A DNA stretch of 64,000 bases from Acidobacteriota bacterium (GTDB lineage: Bacteria; Acidobacteriota; Vicinamibacteria; Vicinamibacterales; JAFNAJ01). The notes under the pieces were generated by a model. It ran no database searches. It was given only the letters and a program-made list of their open reading frames with translations, and was not told the origin of the DNA. Shown here piece by piece: positions 46,936-55,453 of the stretch (position 1 is its first letter; every line of letters begins with the position of its first letter). The position numbers and the translations under genes were made by a program. The DNA lies in contig JAHDVP010000022.1 of the NCBI GenBank assembly GCA_023384575.1, positions 1-64,000 of the forward strand, given 5' to 3'.

Positions 46936-48189
46936 GTGTCCACGCTCAGCGTCTACGGTCCGACGCGCCTCGAGGGGCGAGTCGAGGTCGACGGGAACAA
47001 GAACGCGGCGCTGCCGCTCATCGCGGCCTGCCTGTTGACCGAGGACTGGTGCGAGATCCGCAACGTGCCGCGCATCCGCGACGTCGAGGTCATGGTGCGG
47101 CTGCTCGAGAGCCTCGGCGCCGATGTCGAGGGCATCGGCACGAGCTCGCTCCGCCTGCGCTGCCGCGAGGTGACGAGCGACGCGCCAGACCCGCTGCTGG
47201 TCGGCAGGCTGCGTGGGTCGGTGCTGCTCATGGGACCCCTGCTCGCGCGCTCCCGCCGGGTCCGGCTCGCGACGCCCGGCGGGGACTTCCCCAGCCGCCG
47301 CACGCTCGCGACGCACGAGCGCGCGTTGTGCCACCTCGGCGCGCGACCTCTCGAAGGCCCCGGCCACGCGTTCGAGGCGCCGGCAGGGCTCACGCCGGCC
47401 TCCTTCTACCTCGACGAGGCGTCGGTGACCGGCACCGAGACCGCGTTGCTGGCTGCGGCGGCCGCTCCGGGCGTCTCGGAGATCCGACACGCGGCCACCG
47501 AGCCCCACGTCGTCGACCTCTGCCGGTGGCTGACGACGATGGGCGCGGAGATCGAGGGGGCCGGCACGTCGACGCTTCGCGTCCGTGGGCAGCAGCGGCT
47601 CGGCGGCGGCACGTGCACGATCGGCGGCGACTACATCGAGGCGGGGAGCTGGGCGGTCGCGTTCGCCGCCACCGGCGGCGCCGGCGAAATCGTCGGGGCC
47701 GCCGCGTCGGACCTCGAACCGATCACGGCGGTGCTCCAGCGGATGGGCGTCGACTGCGACGCGCGGGACGACCGACTCGTGGTGCGCCCGTCGGTCGTCC
47801 GCAACATCAGCAAGATCACGACGGGACTGTGGCCCTCGTTCCCGAGCGATCTCGTCTCGCTGGTCACCGTGCTGGCCACGCAGGCCGAGGGCCGCGCGCT
47901 CGTCCACGACTGGATGTACGAGCTGCGGCTCTTCGCGCTCGAGCAGTTGAGCGGCATGGGCGCCGACCTCTTCCTCTGCGACCCGCACCGCATCATCGTG
48001 ACCGGTCCGAGCCGGCTGAGGGGCCGCGCGCTCGACAGCCGCGACCTCCGCTCGGGCATGTCGCTCATCGTGGCGGCCCTCGCGGCGGAGGGCGAGAGCC
48101 GGGTCGCCCCACTCGAGACCGTCGAGCGCGGCTACGCCAATCTCGTCGCACGGCTGCAGACGCTCGGGGCCCGGGTGGGCGTGGGGTAG
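46936..48189 (+). CDS. murA: UDP-N-acetylglucosamine 1-carboxyvinyltransferase MurA
   Basis: A 417-residue MurA, first committed step of peptidoglycan synthesis. EVDGNKNAALPLIAACLLTE holds the catalytic Lys-Asn pair, FPSDLVSLVTVLATQAEG the catalytic Asp region, and DLRSGMSLIVAALAAEG the C-terminal Arg block. In the flexible loop, LATPGGDFPSRRTLATHERA places Asp117 where most bacteria have the Cys alkylated by fosfomycin; the rest of the loop is also divergent. GTG at 46936 follows CTGGAGG. It ends 19 bases before the convergent secretin. Confidence 0.95.
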   Translation: MSTLSVYGPTRLEGRVEVDGNKNAALPLIAACLLTEDWCEIRNVPRIRDVEVMVRLLESLGADVEGIGTSSLRLRCREVTSDAPDPLLVGRLRGSVLLMGPLLARSRRVRLATPGGDFPSRRTLATHERALCHLGARPLEGPGHAFEAPAGLTPASFYLDEASVTGTETALLAAAAAPGVSEIRHAATEPHVVDLCRWLTTMGAEIEGAGTSTLRVRGQQRLGGGTCTIGGDYIEAGSWAVAFAATGGAGEIVGAAASDLEPITAVLQRMGVDCDARDDRLVVRPSVVRNISKITTGLWPSFPSDLVSLVTVLATQAEGRALVHDWMYELRLFALEQLSGMGADLFLCDPHRIIVTGPSRLRGRALDSRDLRSGMSLIVAALAAEGESRVAPLETVERGYANLVARLQTLGARVGVG

Positions 48190-48208
48190 GGCGCGGCTCC
48201 CGGCCGCC

Positions 48209-50077
48209 TCAGGCAGGCGGCCTGACGGGTGGCTTGATCGGCGAGGTCGGCTGGCGGCGTGTCGGCGGCTCGCCGGCCGCCGGGTCAGCCACGGGCATGC
48301 CCGTGAGCTCGTCCTCGCCAGGCGGCTTGGGAGCGGCAGGGACCGGTGTCGGCAGCTCGATCGCCCCGCCCGTCGCCGGGTCGCGACCGACACGGAAGGG
48401 CCGCAGGTCGTCCTCGCTGAGGTCGAGCACTCGCACGATGCGTGGCGTGAGCACGAGTACGATGTCCGTTTGCTGCGTCTCGGTGCGGTTGGCGGCGAAG
48501 AGGCGGCCGATCAGGGGGAGGTCGCTCAATCCGGCGACGCCCCGCAGCACGCGCCGCTCGTCGTCGCGAATGAGGCCCGCGAGCAGGTTCGTCTCGCCGT
48601 CCTTGAGGCGGATCGTCGTCGTGATCGAACGGTTGCCGAACGTCGGCAGGCCGCCGAACCCGGTCCCCGAGATGCTGCTGACCTCGACGCGCAGCGTCAG
48701 CGACACCTCGTCGTTGTGGTGCGTGCGCGGCGTGATGTCGATGTTGACGCCGATGTTCTCGTAGTTGAACGACGTGATGGGCTGCTGGTTGATGCCTCCC
48801 GTGGCAATCGGGGCGAACGTCGTCACGGGAATCGGCACGCGCTCGCCGAACCGGGCCTGCGCGGGCAGGCCTTCCGACGTGCGCAGCTGCGGGTTGGCGA
48901 GCGTGCGCGTGTTCTGGTCCGACTTGAGCAGCCGGTAGTAGAGCGCGGGCACCCCGGCCAGCAGCACGTCGGCCTGCGTCAGATTACGCAGGTCGCGGAG
49001 CGTCAGCCCGTCGCGGTTGACGTCGGCGACGCCGTCGATGCCGCTCGGGCTCGACGCTGGTGACGCCGGCTGCAGCCCGAACTCCCTGAGGCGCGTCCGG
49101 TCGACCTCGAGCAGCTCGACGTCGATGATGACCTCGGCGCGGGCCTTGTCGATGGCGGCAATCACCTTGCCCGCCGCGACGATCCGTTCCGGGGTGTCCT
49201 TGATGGCAATCGCGTTGGTCGCCGTGATGGGCGACAGCCTCCGGTTGTCGACCACGATTCTGAGCAGATCGACCGTCTCCTTGAGATCCGCGTTGCTCAG
49301 GTAGAAGGTCCGGATGACCTCGTCGTCGTATTCGCGGCGCTTGGCGGGCGTGTCGGGAGCGATCGTCACGGTGCGCGGCGCCGTCACCCGGTAGAACGTG
49401 CGCGTCGCCGTCGACACGGCGGCCAGCGCATCGCCGAAGCTCGTGTCGCGGATCTCGATGGTGATCGGCGTCTCGCGGAACGCCGCGTCGAAGACGACGT
49501 TGACCCCTGCGAACCGCGCGAGCGAGATGAACACGTCGCGCGAGCTCGCGTCGCGGAACACCAGCGACTCCGGCAGCACGAGATCCTCGGGCAGGTCGAG
49601 CCCCGGAGGAGGCAGATCCCTCGTCCGTTCGATCAGCGACTCGAGCGCCGTCTTGCCCTCCCGGGTCACGGCGACCTTCGTCCGAAGGCGCGTCCTGACG
49701 TCGCGAAGCGCCTCGTCGGCCGAGGCGCTCGCCGGGTTCAGCTCGGCGGCCAGCTGGAATTCGACGAGCGCCTCTTCGAGCCGGCCCGACGACGCGAGGC
49801 GCCGGCCGTTCAGCAGATGGCGCTCCGAGGCGCGCAGCTTGGCGCGATCGAGCGCCAGGCGCACGTCCGCGCTGTTGGGGCGCTCGTTGAGCGCTCGCGT
49901 GTACTCGACGACGGCGCGGTCGTAGTCCTCCCGGCGCTCGGCCGCCTGGCCCGCGCGAAACGCGGAGGTCGACGCGCACGCCGCGAGGCCCAGCGCGCAG
50001 AGCAGCACGAACGCCCGCCCGGCGAGGCCCGCCGGACGCGCGGCGCGCACGCCGCGGCTATCCCTGGGTGATGACAT
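48209..50077 (-). CDS. Lipoprotein secretin with TPR domain (GspD/PilQ family)
   Basis: A 622-residue outer-membrane channel subunit. The signal peptide ends in a lipobox with Cys34 (FVLLCALGLAACAST). TPR-like helices (QAAERREDYDRAVVEYTRAL, ASSGRLEEALVEFQLAAELN) follow, then an STN-type N0 domain (SSRDVFISLARFAGVNVVFD), an N1-type domain (FYLSNADLKETVDLLRIVVD), and the secretin core with GERVPIPVTTFAPIATGG, IGVNIDITPRTHHNDEV, IRLKDGETNLLAGLIRDDER and SDLPLIGRLFAANRTETQQT. A Pro-rich tail ends it. It could serve a type II or type IV pilus-like system. The ATG at 50077 overlaps lolA by 20 bases. Confidence 0.93.
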   Translation of the reverse strand: MSSPRDSRGVRAARPAGLAGRAFVLLCALGLAACASTSAFRAGQAAERREDYDRAVVEYTRALNERPNSADVRLALDRAKLRASERHLLNGRRLASSGRLEEALVEFQLAAELNPASASADEALRDVRTRLRTKVAVTREGKTALESLIERTRDLPPPGLDLPEDLVLPESLVFRDASSRDVFISLARFAGVNVVFDAAFRETPITIEIRDTSFGDALAAVSTATRTFYRVTAPRTVTIAPDTPAKRREYDDEVIRTFYLSNADLKETVDLLRIVVDNRRLSPITATNAIAIKDTPERIVAAGKVIAAIDKARAEVIIDVELLEVDRTRLREFGLQPASPASSPSGIDGVADVNRDGLTLRDLRNLTQADVLLAGVPALYYRLLKSDQNTRTLANPQLRTSEGLPAQARFGERVPIPVTTFAPIATGGINQQPITSFNYENIGVNIDITPRTHHNDEVSLTLRVEVSSISGTGFGGLPTFGNRSITTTIRLKDGETNLLAGLIRDDERRVLRGVAGLSDLPLIGRLFAANRTETQQTDIVLVLTPRIVRVLDLSEDDLRPFRVGRDPATGGAIELPTPVPAAPKPPGEDELTGMPVADPAAGEPPTRRQPTSPIKPPVRPPA

Positions 50078-50771
50078 CGGCGCCACGAGGAATCGTGAAC
50101 CTGAACGTTGTATCGGACACACCCAGGTTCTCCTTCAGGTCGAGGAACTCGAACGTGGACGTGCCGCCCTGCGCGTCGGCGGCCACGAGCATCCGCAGCC
50201 GCAGCGTCACGCGATCGACGACGAGCGCGAGCCATTCGTACTCGCGCTCGGCGCGCTTCGGCGTCAGCCTGAGGGTGACCGTCCCCTCCGGGGCACCCGC
50301 GATCGTCGTGTACGCGACATAGAAATCGCGCGTGAGGTGCCCGCGGCCGACCAGGAACAACACCGGCGTGGTCGCCTCGTCCGCCGCCGGCATCGGGCTC
50401 ACGATCACCTGGCGGTCGGCCGGGACGTAGGAGTACATCCGAGTGCCGTCGGCGACGAATTCCTTGCGCTCGGGCTCGGTGTAGACCCAGCGCATGCGGC
50501 CGGGCTTCTTGACGACGACCGTGCCGCGCTCGGAGGTCTTCTGCCTCAGCAGGCCGCCCTCGTACGACTGGACGAAGCCGGCCGAGAAGTCCTTCACCCC
50601 GTCGTACCTCTGCTGCAGGCGCGCGGCCAGGGCGCTGGCCGGCTCGTCCTGAGCGTGGACGAGCGCCACCGTGGCCACGCACGCCATGCCGATGGCGACG
50701 AACTGCCGCGCCCAGAGACCGGCTGTCGAGAGCCGCCCGACGTGGGCCTGTGACGACATATCCTTTTCCAT
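50058..50771 (-). CDS. lolA: Outer-membrane lipoprotein carrier LolA-like protein
   Basis: A 237-residue LolA-fold protein that shuttles lipoproteins through the periplasm. A signal peptide (about 17-40, FVAIGMACVATVALVHAQ) precedes ALAARLQQRYDGVKDFSAGF, RGTVVVKKPGRMRWVYTEPE, FVADGTRMYSYVPADRQVIV and the final ENLGVSDTTFRFTIPRGADV. The ATG at 50771 is used; the ATG four codons on is equally possible. The adjacent secretin is itself a lipoprotein, so the pairing makes sense: the carrier may deliver its neighbour. Confidence 0.9.
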   Translation of the reverse strand: MEKDMSSQAHVGRLSTAGLWARQFVAIGMACVATVALVHAQDEPASALAARLQQRYDGVKDFSAGFVQSYEGGLLRQKTSERGTVVVKKPGRMRWVYTEPERKEFVADGTRMYSYVPADRQVIVSPMPAADEATTPVLFLVGRGHLTRDFYVAYTTIAGAPEGTVTLRLTPKRAEREYEWLALVVDRVTLRLRMLVAADAQGGTSTFEFLDLKENLGVSDTTFRFTIPRGADVITQG

Positions 50772-50839
50772 CAAACGTTTACAGGCGTCTTGGCTATCGA
50801 TGATACCACGAGCGCACTCACGCCCTGCCGTTCTGACGT

Positions 50840-52615
50840 TCAGTCGCCTCGATCGGACGGCGTAAAATCGCGTCGCTTGCGGCGGAACAGGGCCTGGACT
50901 TCGGCCAGCGGCCGGGTGTTGACGACGTGCCGGGCCTCGATCCAGCCTCGCCGTGCCGTTCCGACGCCGAGCCGCATCTGGCGACCGAGGCGAACGGCGT
51001 TGTGGCAATCGCTGTCGATGCTGAGCGTGACGCCGGCGGCCACGGCCCGTCTGGCCAGGTGACCGTCGAGGTCCAGGTGCCCCGGAGCGCCGTCCACTTC
51101 GAGGATGGTCCCGGTCTCGACGGCCAGCTCGAACAGGGCGTCGAAATCGAGATCGTAGCCCTCGTGTCGTCCCACGAGCCGGTTGGCCGGGTGAGTCACG
51201 ACATTGACGAGCGGGTGGCGCATCGCGGCCGCGTACCGCGAGAGCAACCGATCGGGGCCGTGGCCGGCCGCGTCGTGCAACGAGGCGAGCACGATGTCGA
51301 GGCTCGCGAGCACGTCGTCGGGGAAGTCGAGCCGCCCGTCGGGGAGGATGTCGACCTCGACGCCGTGCAGCACCGTGAGGCCGGGGACCCGCTCGCGGGC
51401 GCGTGCGACCTCGTCGCGCTGCTGGGCCAGCCGATCGAGCGTGAGGGTGCGCGATGCGGCCGCGCTCGGCGAGTGGTCGGTGATGGCGACGTACTCATAG
51501 CCCAGCTGTCTGGCGGCGACCACCATCGTCTCGACCGAGTCGCGTCCATCGCTCCAGAGCGTGTGGACGTGGAGGTCGCCGCGGATGTCGTCGACCGTGA
51601 CGAGAGTCGGTACGGCGCCGGCGGCCGCGGCCTCGAGCTCGTCGTCGCCGTGCCGCAGCTCTGGCGGCACGAACACGAGGTCGAGCCGGGCGTAGATTTC
51701 GGCCTCGCCGCGCGCCGACCACGCCTCGGAGGCGCCGAGTCGGTACATGCCGCACGGCCCGAGCTGCCACCCCCGATCGAGGGCTCGCTGCTGGAGCTGG
51801 CGCACGTGCGGCCCGGCCCCCGTGCGAATCAGCCGGGCAAACGGCGCCTCTGCTGGCGACGCGCTTCGCACGGTCACCTGTTCACCCCGCGCGACCGCCA
51901 CGATCACCTGCCGGCCTCGATACGTCACCGGCGTGTCGGCGAGCGCGCTCGCCGCGCGGTCGATCGCTTCGTCGGGATCGTCCGCGGTGACGAGCAGTTC
52001 GATGTCGCCCACCGTCGGCTCGTAGCGACGCAGGCTGCCGACGGGTTCGATGGGGGTGTCGGCGCCGAGCACGGCGTGCAGTCCGTCGGTCATCTCGCTC
52101 GCCACCGACCAGGCGAGGCCGAGCGGCAGGCGCGGATGACCGAGCCGCAGCGCCGGCAGCGCCGCCCGCAGGCGGTCGAGCAATCCGGATTCCTCGCCGT
52201 CACTCGAGCGCAGGCCCGAGAGCGCGACGACCGCTGAGAGGTCGGAGGCGGTGACGGCGCCGAAGCGCCGGTGCAGGGCGAGCACGTCGGCCAGCGTGAC
52301 GTCGGGCACGGCGAGCAACCGGGCGAGGTCGCGTGGCAGACGGGCCCGCTCGGCGGCCAGCACGGCCGGCACCCCTTCGCTGGCGAGCCGCCGCACGGCT
52401 CGGGCCTCGGCGCGCGTGTCGTCGGCGTCGAGCACCCCCCGCAACCAGCCCCCGCGCTCGGCCGGGTCGAGCCCGGTGAGGTGGGTGGCGGTCTCGCGGA
52501 ACGACGCCGCGACCTCGCGCTGTCCCTCGAGTTCGGCGTAGACGGCGAGCGTTCCGAGCGCCTCGGGCAACCCGGCCAGCAGGTGTCGGTGACGCCAGTC
52601 GAAGAGCGGGCTCAC
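50840..52615 (-). CDS. PolX-like PHP nuclease with degenerate polymerase site
   Basis: A 591-residue paralogue of PolX. In the palm, PVGSLRRYEPTVGDIELLVT keeps Asp204 but has Glu206 where the second Asp is expected, and the third Asp is replaced by Thr248 (RGEQVTVRSA). The HhH loops are also lost (LAVPDVTLADVLALHRRFG lacks Gly-x-Gly). The PHP domain looks intact: RGDLHVHTLWSDGRDSVETM with His349 and His351, ITDHSP, GVEVDILPDGRLDF, SLHDAAGHG, VVTHPANRLVG and SIDSDCHNAVRLG. It is likely a phosphoesterase without polymerase activity. The start overlaps the rhodanese stop. Confidence 0.85.
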   Translation of the reverse strand: MSPLFDWRHRHLLAGLPEALGTLAVYAELEGQREVAASFRETATHLTGLDPAERGGWLRGVLDADDTRAEARAVRRLASEGVPAVLAAERARLPRDLARLLAVPDVTLADVLALHRRFGAVTASDLSAVVALSGLRSSDGEESGLLDRLRAALPALRLGHPRLPLGLAWSVASEMTDGLHAVLGADTPIEPVGSLRRYEPTVGDIELLVTADDPDEAIDRAASALADTPVTYRGRQVIVAVARGEQVTVRSASPAEAPFARLIRTGAGPHVRQLQQRALDRGWQLGPCGMYRLGASEAWSARGEAEIYARLDLVFVPPELRHGDDELEAAAAGAVPTLVTVDDIRGDLHVHTLWSDGRDSVETMVVAARQLGYEYVAITDHSPSAAASRTLTLDRLAQQRDEVARARERVPGLTVLHGVEVDILPDGRLDFPDDVLASLDIVLASLHDAAGHGPDRLLSRYAAAMRHPLVNVVTHPANRLVGRHEGYDLDFDALFELAVETGTILEVDGAPGHLDLDGHLARRAVAAGVTLSIDSDCHNAVRLGRQMRLGVGTARRGWIEARHVVNTRPLAEVQALFRRKRRDFTPSDRGD

Positions 52616-52989
52616 CCCTGCGGCGCGCCTGCGGCCGGGGCCGCACCGCGAGGCGTGTCCTTCGGCTCGGTGGGCAGGTTCGCGGCGATCCAGTCGGGCA
52701 GCCCCCCCGCGAGCGCCGCGGCCCTGAATCCCTTGGCGATCAACGCCGCGACGACCTCGGCGGCGACCAGTTCGCCGGGGTCGGAGTCGTAGACCACGAG
52801 CAGGCGATCGCCAGGGAGCCCCTCGAAATCCAGTGCGATCGGTGAGACGCGTACCGCACCGGGGAGCCTGAGCGTGCTGTGCTCGAAAGGATACTTGAGC
52901 CTGGCGTCGACGACGACCGGGCGGGCGGCGATGTCGTCGCCCTGAATCAGCGTGGCGAGCTCTTCGCGAGTGATGCGTGGGACGGGCAT
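52612..52989 (-). CDS. Rhodanese-like protein lacking the catalytic Cys
   Basis: A 125-residue single rhodanese domain: MPVPRITREELATLIQGDDI, VVVDARLKYPFEHSTLRLPG, VSPIALDFEGLPGDRLLVVY and KGFRAAALAGGLPDWIAANL. The active-site loop reads VVYDSDPGE, with Asp68 where active sulfurtransferases have Cys, so it should not transfer sulfur and may be a binding module. The ATG at 52989 starts exactly at the domain. The stop overlaps the PolX-like gene by four bases. Confidence 0.85.
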   Translation of the reverse strand: MPVPRITREELATLIQGDDIAARPVVVDARLKYPFEHSTLRLPGAVRVSPIALDFEGLPGDRLLVVYDSDPGELVAAEVVAALIAKGFRAAALAGGLPDWIAANLPTEPKDTPRGAAPAAGAPQG

Positions 52990-52996
52990 GACGATT

Positions 52997-53224
52997 TCAG
53001 TGGGTCCGGCAGGCCCCGGGGCCGTCCGGGTGACCACACGAGCCGCACGGCGCCGGGGCGGCGTACGGTGCCGCCGGGGCCGAGTGCGTGTTGACGGCGA
53101 AGACGGACAACTGCTTCTCGAGCGTCGTGCTCTCACACGACGGGCAGCGCGGTCGTTCGGACGATCGCACCAGTGCCTCGAACCGGTGGTCGCACGACGT
53201 GCAGCGGTACTCGAAGATCGGCAT
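52997..53224 (-). CDS. FmdB-family zinc ribbon protein
   Basis: A 75-residue protein with the FmdB zinc ribbon: MPIFEYRCTSCDHRFEALVR and PRCPSCESTTLEKQLSVFAV provide Cys8, Cys11, Cys28 and Cys31. A second Cys-rich patch, CGSCGHPDGPGACRTH, ends the protein. The family was named for a putative regulator of amidase genes, but its role is mostly unknown. A TATAAT box lies about 10 bases upstream of the ATG at 53224, and the rhodanese gene follows seven bases later. Confidence 0.88.
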   Translation of the reverse strand: MPIFEYRCTSCDHRFEALVRSSERPRCPSCESTTLEKQLSVFAVNTHSAPAAPYAAPAPCGSCGHPDGPGACRTH

Positions 53225-53234
53225 GACCCGTTGA

Positions 53235-53705
53235 TTATACCGTTCTGGTGGCGCGCGGTGGGCCGCCCACGACCCCGCCCGCGCGTCCCGTCGCCTTCTG
53301 CAGTCGCTCGGCTTCGACTCGCGACACCCGGTGCCCCGCCAGTTCCAGGGCCTGGCAGGCGTCGTCGAGCTGCGCGCGCTTGACGAGCACGTAATCGGTG
53401 TCGTAGGTCGAGATTGCGAACACGCTGACGCCCGCGCCTGCCAGCGGTCCGGCAATCGCCGCGAGCACGCCGACCATCGAGATCGGCAGGGGGCCCTCGA
53501 CCTCGAGCGCCGCGAAGTCCCCTTCGGCCAGCGTCCCGGGTGGCACGGCGTCGGCGCGGCAGGTCACCGACAATTCGCCTGCGGTGCGGGTGACGCTGAC
53601 GAAGCCACTGACGCCCAGCACCCACCCGGGGAGCGCTGCGTCGGCTGGCAGCCGGCAGACGGCGTACGTCCCTTCGAGTTCCGACAACGCGACCTGGACG
53701 GGCAC
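53235..53705 (-). CDS. ACT-domain protein
   Basis: A 156-residue protein with two ACT-like halves: GTYAVCRLPADAALPGWVL near the start, and EGPLPISMVGVLAAIAGPLA followed by GVSVFAISTYDTDYVLVKRA, the typical ACT strand-helix-strand with Asp-Tyr. ACT domains bind amino acids and control metabolic enzymes; stand-alone proteins of this CASTOR-like type have unclear ligands. The C-terminal 20 residues are a basic tail. The gene is just upstream of fmdB. Confidence 0.8.
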   Translation of the reverse strand: MPVQVALSELEGTYAVCRLPADAALPGWVLGVSGFVSVTRTAGELSVTCRADAVPPGTLAEGDFAALEVEGPLPISMVGVLAAIAGPLAGAGVSVFAISTYDTDYVLVKRAQLDDACQALELAGHRVSRVEAERLQKATGRAGGVVGGPPRATRTV

Positions 53706-53713
53706 GATCCCTC

Positions 53714-53950
53714 CTACATGAGGGCGAAGACGAGGATCCCGACGGCCACGGCGCCGATGGCGTAGAACGCGAGGCGCCGTCCGCTCAGCAGGAGCCGTGG
53801 GTTGTCAGCGAGGTCGAGGGCGAGCGCGCCGGCGAACGCCACGAGGGGGACGACTCGCCACTCCGGCCATCCGGTGCGCATCTCGACGGCCCGGTACATG
53901 ACGAGCACGAGGACGACGAGCAGGAGCCTGGTCAGAGGCGGGCGAGGCAC
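53714..53950 (-). CDS. Small membrane protein, three helices
   Basis: About 78 residues, nearly all membrane: LTRLLLVVLVLVMYRAVEM, WRVVPLVAFAGALALDLADN and LAFYAIGAVAVGILVFALM with short charged loops. The GTG at 53950 is chosen because upstream sequence runs into the tRNA gene; a TTG at 53962 would add four residues, and neither has a clear ribosome site. No family is recognised. It precedes the ACT gene by eight bases. Confidence 0.6.
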   Translation of the reverse strand: MPRPPLTRLLLVVLVLVMYRAVEMRTGWPEWRVVPLVAFAGALALDLADNPRLLLSGRRLAFYAIGAVAVGILVFALM

Positions 53951-54009
53951 GGCGCGACCCAAGACAGACGAGCCCCGGACAGCGACCCGGGGGGGAGGGC
54001 TCGGAAAGT

Positions 54010-54085
<76 letters not shown>

Positions 54086-54186
54086 ACTCGATGACCGGTT
54101 GCCGGACGTGAACGCCACCAGACGTTGCCGACAACCTTCAAAACTTAGCATAGCCCTCTTGCGCCACGCAACGTTCCGACCTCGCT

Positions 54187-54195
54187 GGTATACTC
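54187..54195 (+). promoter_or_regulatory. Extended -10 promoter of pfkA
   Basis: TGGTATACT: a TG motif one base before TATACT, about 50 bases before the pfkA ATG. No good -35 box is seen, as expected for an extended -10 promoter. Confidence 0.6.
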
Positions 54196-54244
54196 GCCGC
54201 GCCGCGCGAGGATCGCCGGGACGCGGCGGGATGGGGTCGAGACG

Positions 54245-55336
54245 ATGGCGAGCATCAAGAGACTGGGCGTGCTGACCGGCGGGGGCGACGCGCCCGGGTT
54301 GAACGCGGTCATCCGGGCCGTCGTGAAGAGCGCCTGCAACGCCGGCATCGAGTGCCTCGGCATCCCCGACAGCTACGATGGCCTGCTCGAGCTCGACCGC
54401 CCCTACCCGCTCAGGCGCGAGGACGTCGTCGGCATCCTCCGGCAGGGCGGCACGATTCTCGGCACCGTCAACCGCGGTAATCCCCTGACGAGGCCCGTGG
54501 CCACCTCCGACGGCAGCATCGTGTACGCCGACCGATGCATCGACATCGCCGAGCGCCTGAAACTCGACGCCGTCATCGCCATCGGCGGCGACGGCACGCT
54601 CGCCATCTCCCACGCCCTCTACCAGCGTGGCATGCCGGTCGTGGGCGTCCCGAAGACGATCGACAACGACATCGTGGGGACGGTCAACACCTTTGGCTTC
54701 AGCACGGCCGTCGAGTTCGCGAGCGATGCCATCGACCGGCTGCACACGACGGCCGCGGCGCACCGGCGCATCATGATCGTCGAAGTGATGGGGCGGTACG
54801 CCGGCTGGATCGCCCTGCACGCCGGGATTTCCGGTGGCGCCGACGTGATTCTGATCCCCGAGATCCCGTACGAGCTCGAGGACGTGGCGCGCCGAGTGAA
54901 GCAGCGCGACACGTTCGGCGCCAAGTTCACGATCATTGTCGTGTCCGAAGGCGCGAAGCCGAGCGGCGGGCAGGTCTCGCTCATCGCCGAGGCCCCGCCG
55001 GGCGGCGTCGAACGGCTCGGCGGCATTGGGCACAAGCTGGCCCTCGAGCTCGAAGCGCTCACGGGCAAGGAGGCACGGACGGTCGTGCTGGGGCACCTGC
55101 AGCGTGGAGGCACGCCCAACGCCTACGACCGCGTGCTCTCGACGCGGTTCGGCGCCAAGGCCGTCGACCTCTGCCAGCGGCGCCAGTTCGGCCGGATGGT
55201 GGCCAGCCACCCGCCCGACATCGTGCCCGTCGCGCTCAGCGAAGTCGTTGGACGGCAGAAGCAGGTGCCACTCGACTCGGACCTCATCGAGACAGCACGG
55301 CTCGTCGGTATCTCGTTCGGCGACGGTCGCGTCTGA
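54245..55336 (+). CDS. pfkA: 6-phosphofructokinase, group III type
   Basis: A 363-residue phosphofructokinase. VLTGGGDAPGLNAVIRAVVK, AIGGDGTLAISHALYQRG, PKTIDNDIVGTVNTFGFSTA and EVMGRYAGWIALHAGISGGA are the substrate and nucleotide blocks. The donor-specificity pair is Gly117 (GGDG) with Lys137 (PKTIDND). Gly at the first position points to ATP as donor, whereas PPi-dependent enzymes usually have Asp there with the same Lys. It stands alone between tRNA-Ala and a REP fragment. Confidence 0.94.
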   Translation: MASIKRLGVLTGGGDAPGLNAVIRAVVKSACNAGIECLGIPDSYDGLLELDRPYPLRREDVVGILRQGGTILGTVNRGNPLTRPVATSDGSIVYADRCIDIAERLKLDAVIAIGGDGTLAISHALYQRGMPVVGVPKTIDNDIVGTVNTFGFSTAVEFASDAIDRLHTTAAAHRRIMIVEVMGRYAGWIALHAGISGGADVILIPEIPYELEDVARRVKQRDTFGAKFTIIVVSEGAKPSGGQVSLIAEAPPGGVERLGGIGHKLALELEALTGKEARTVVLGHLQRGGTPNAYDRVLSTRFGAKAVDLCQRRQFGRMVASHPPDIVPVALSEVVGRQKQVPLDSDLIETARLVGISFGDGRV

Positions 55337-55410
55337 GCGAGACGGGGAAGCCGATCGACCGGCCCGACGACCGCGAGGGGATCAGACAGGGGGATGTCGG
55401 CACGCTTGGC

Positions 55411-55437
55411 GCGCTGCAGCCCCGGCGCTACGGACGT
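55411..55437 (-). repeat. REP-like element, half copy
   Basis: Read on the minus strand it matches the first half of the REP-like element (CGTCCGTAGCGCCGGGGCT then GCAGC), with the second hairpin missing. It lies in the pfkA-asparaginase convergent gap. Confidence 0.55.
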
Positions 55438-55453
55438 GATGCTGTGATGCCGG

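Noticed and set aside
54245-55336. PPi-dependent phosphofructokinase
   Set aside because: Lys137 fits, but Gly117 in GGDG instead of Asp argues for ATP as phosphate donor; not certain without assay.
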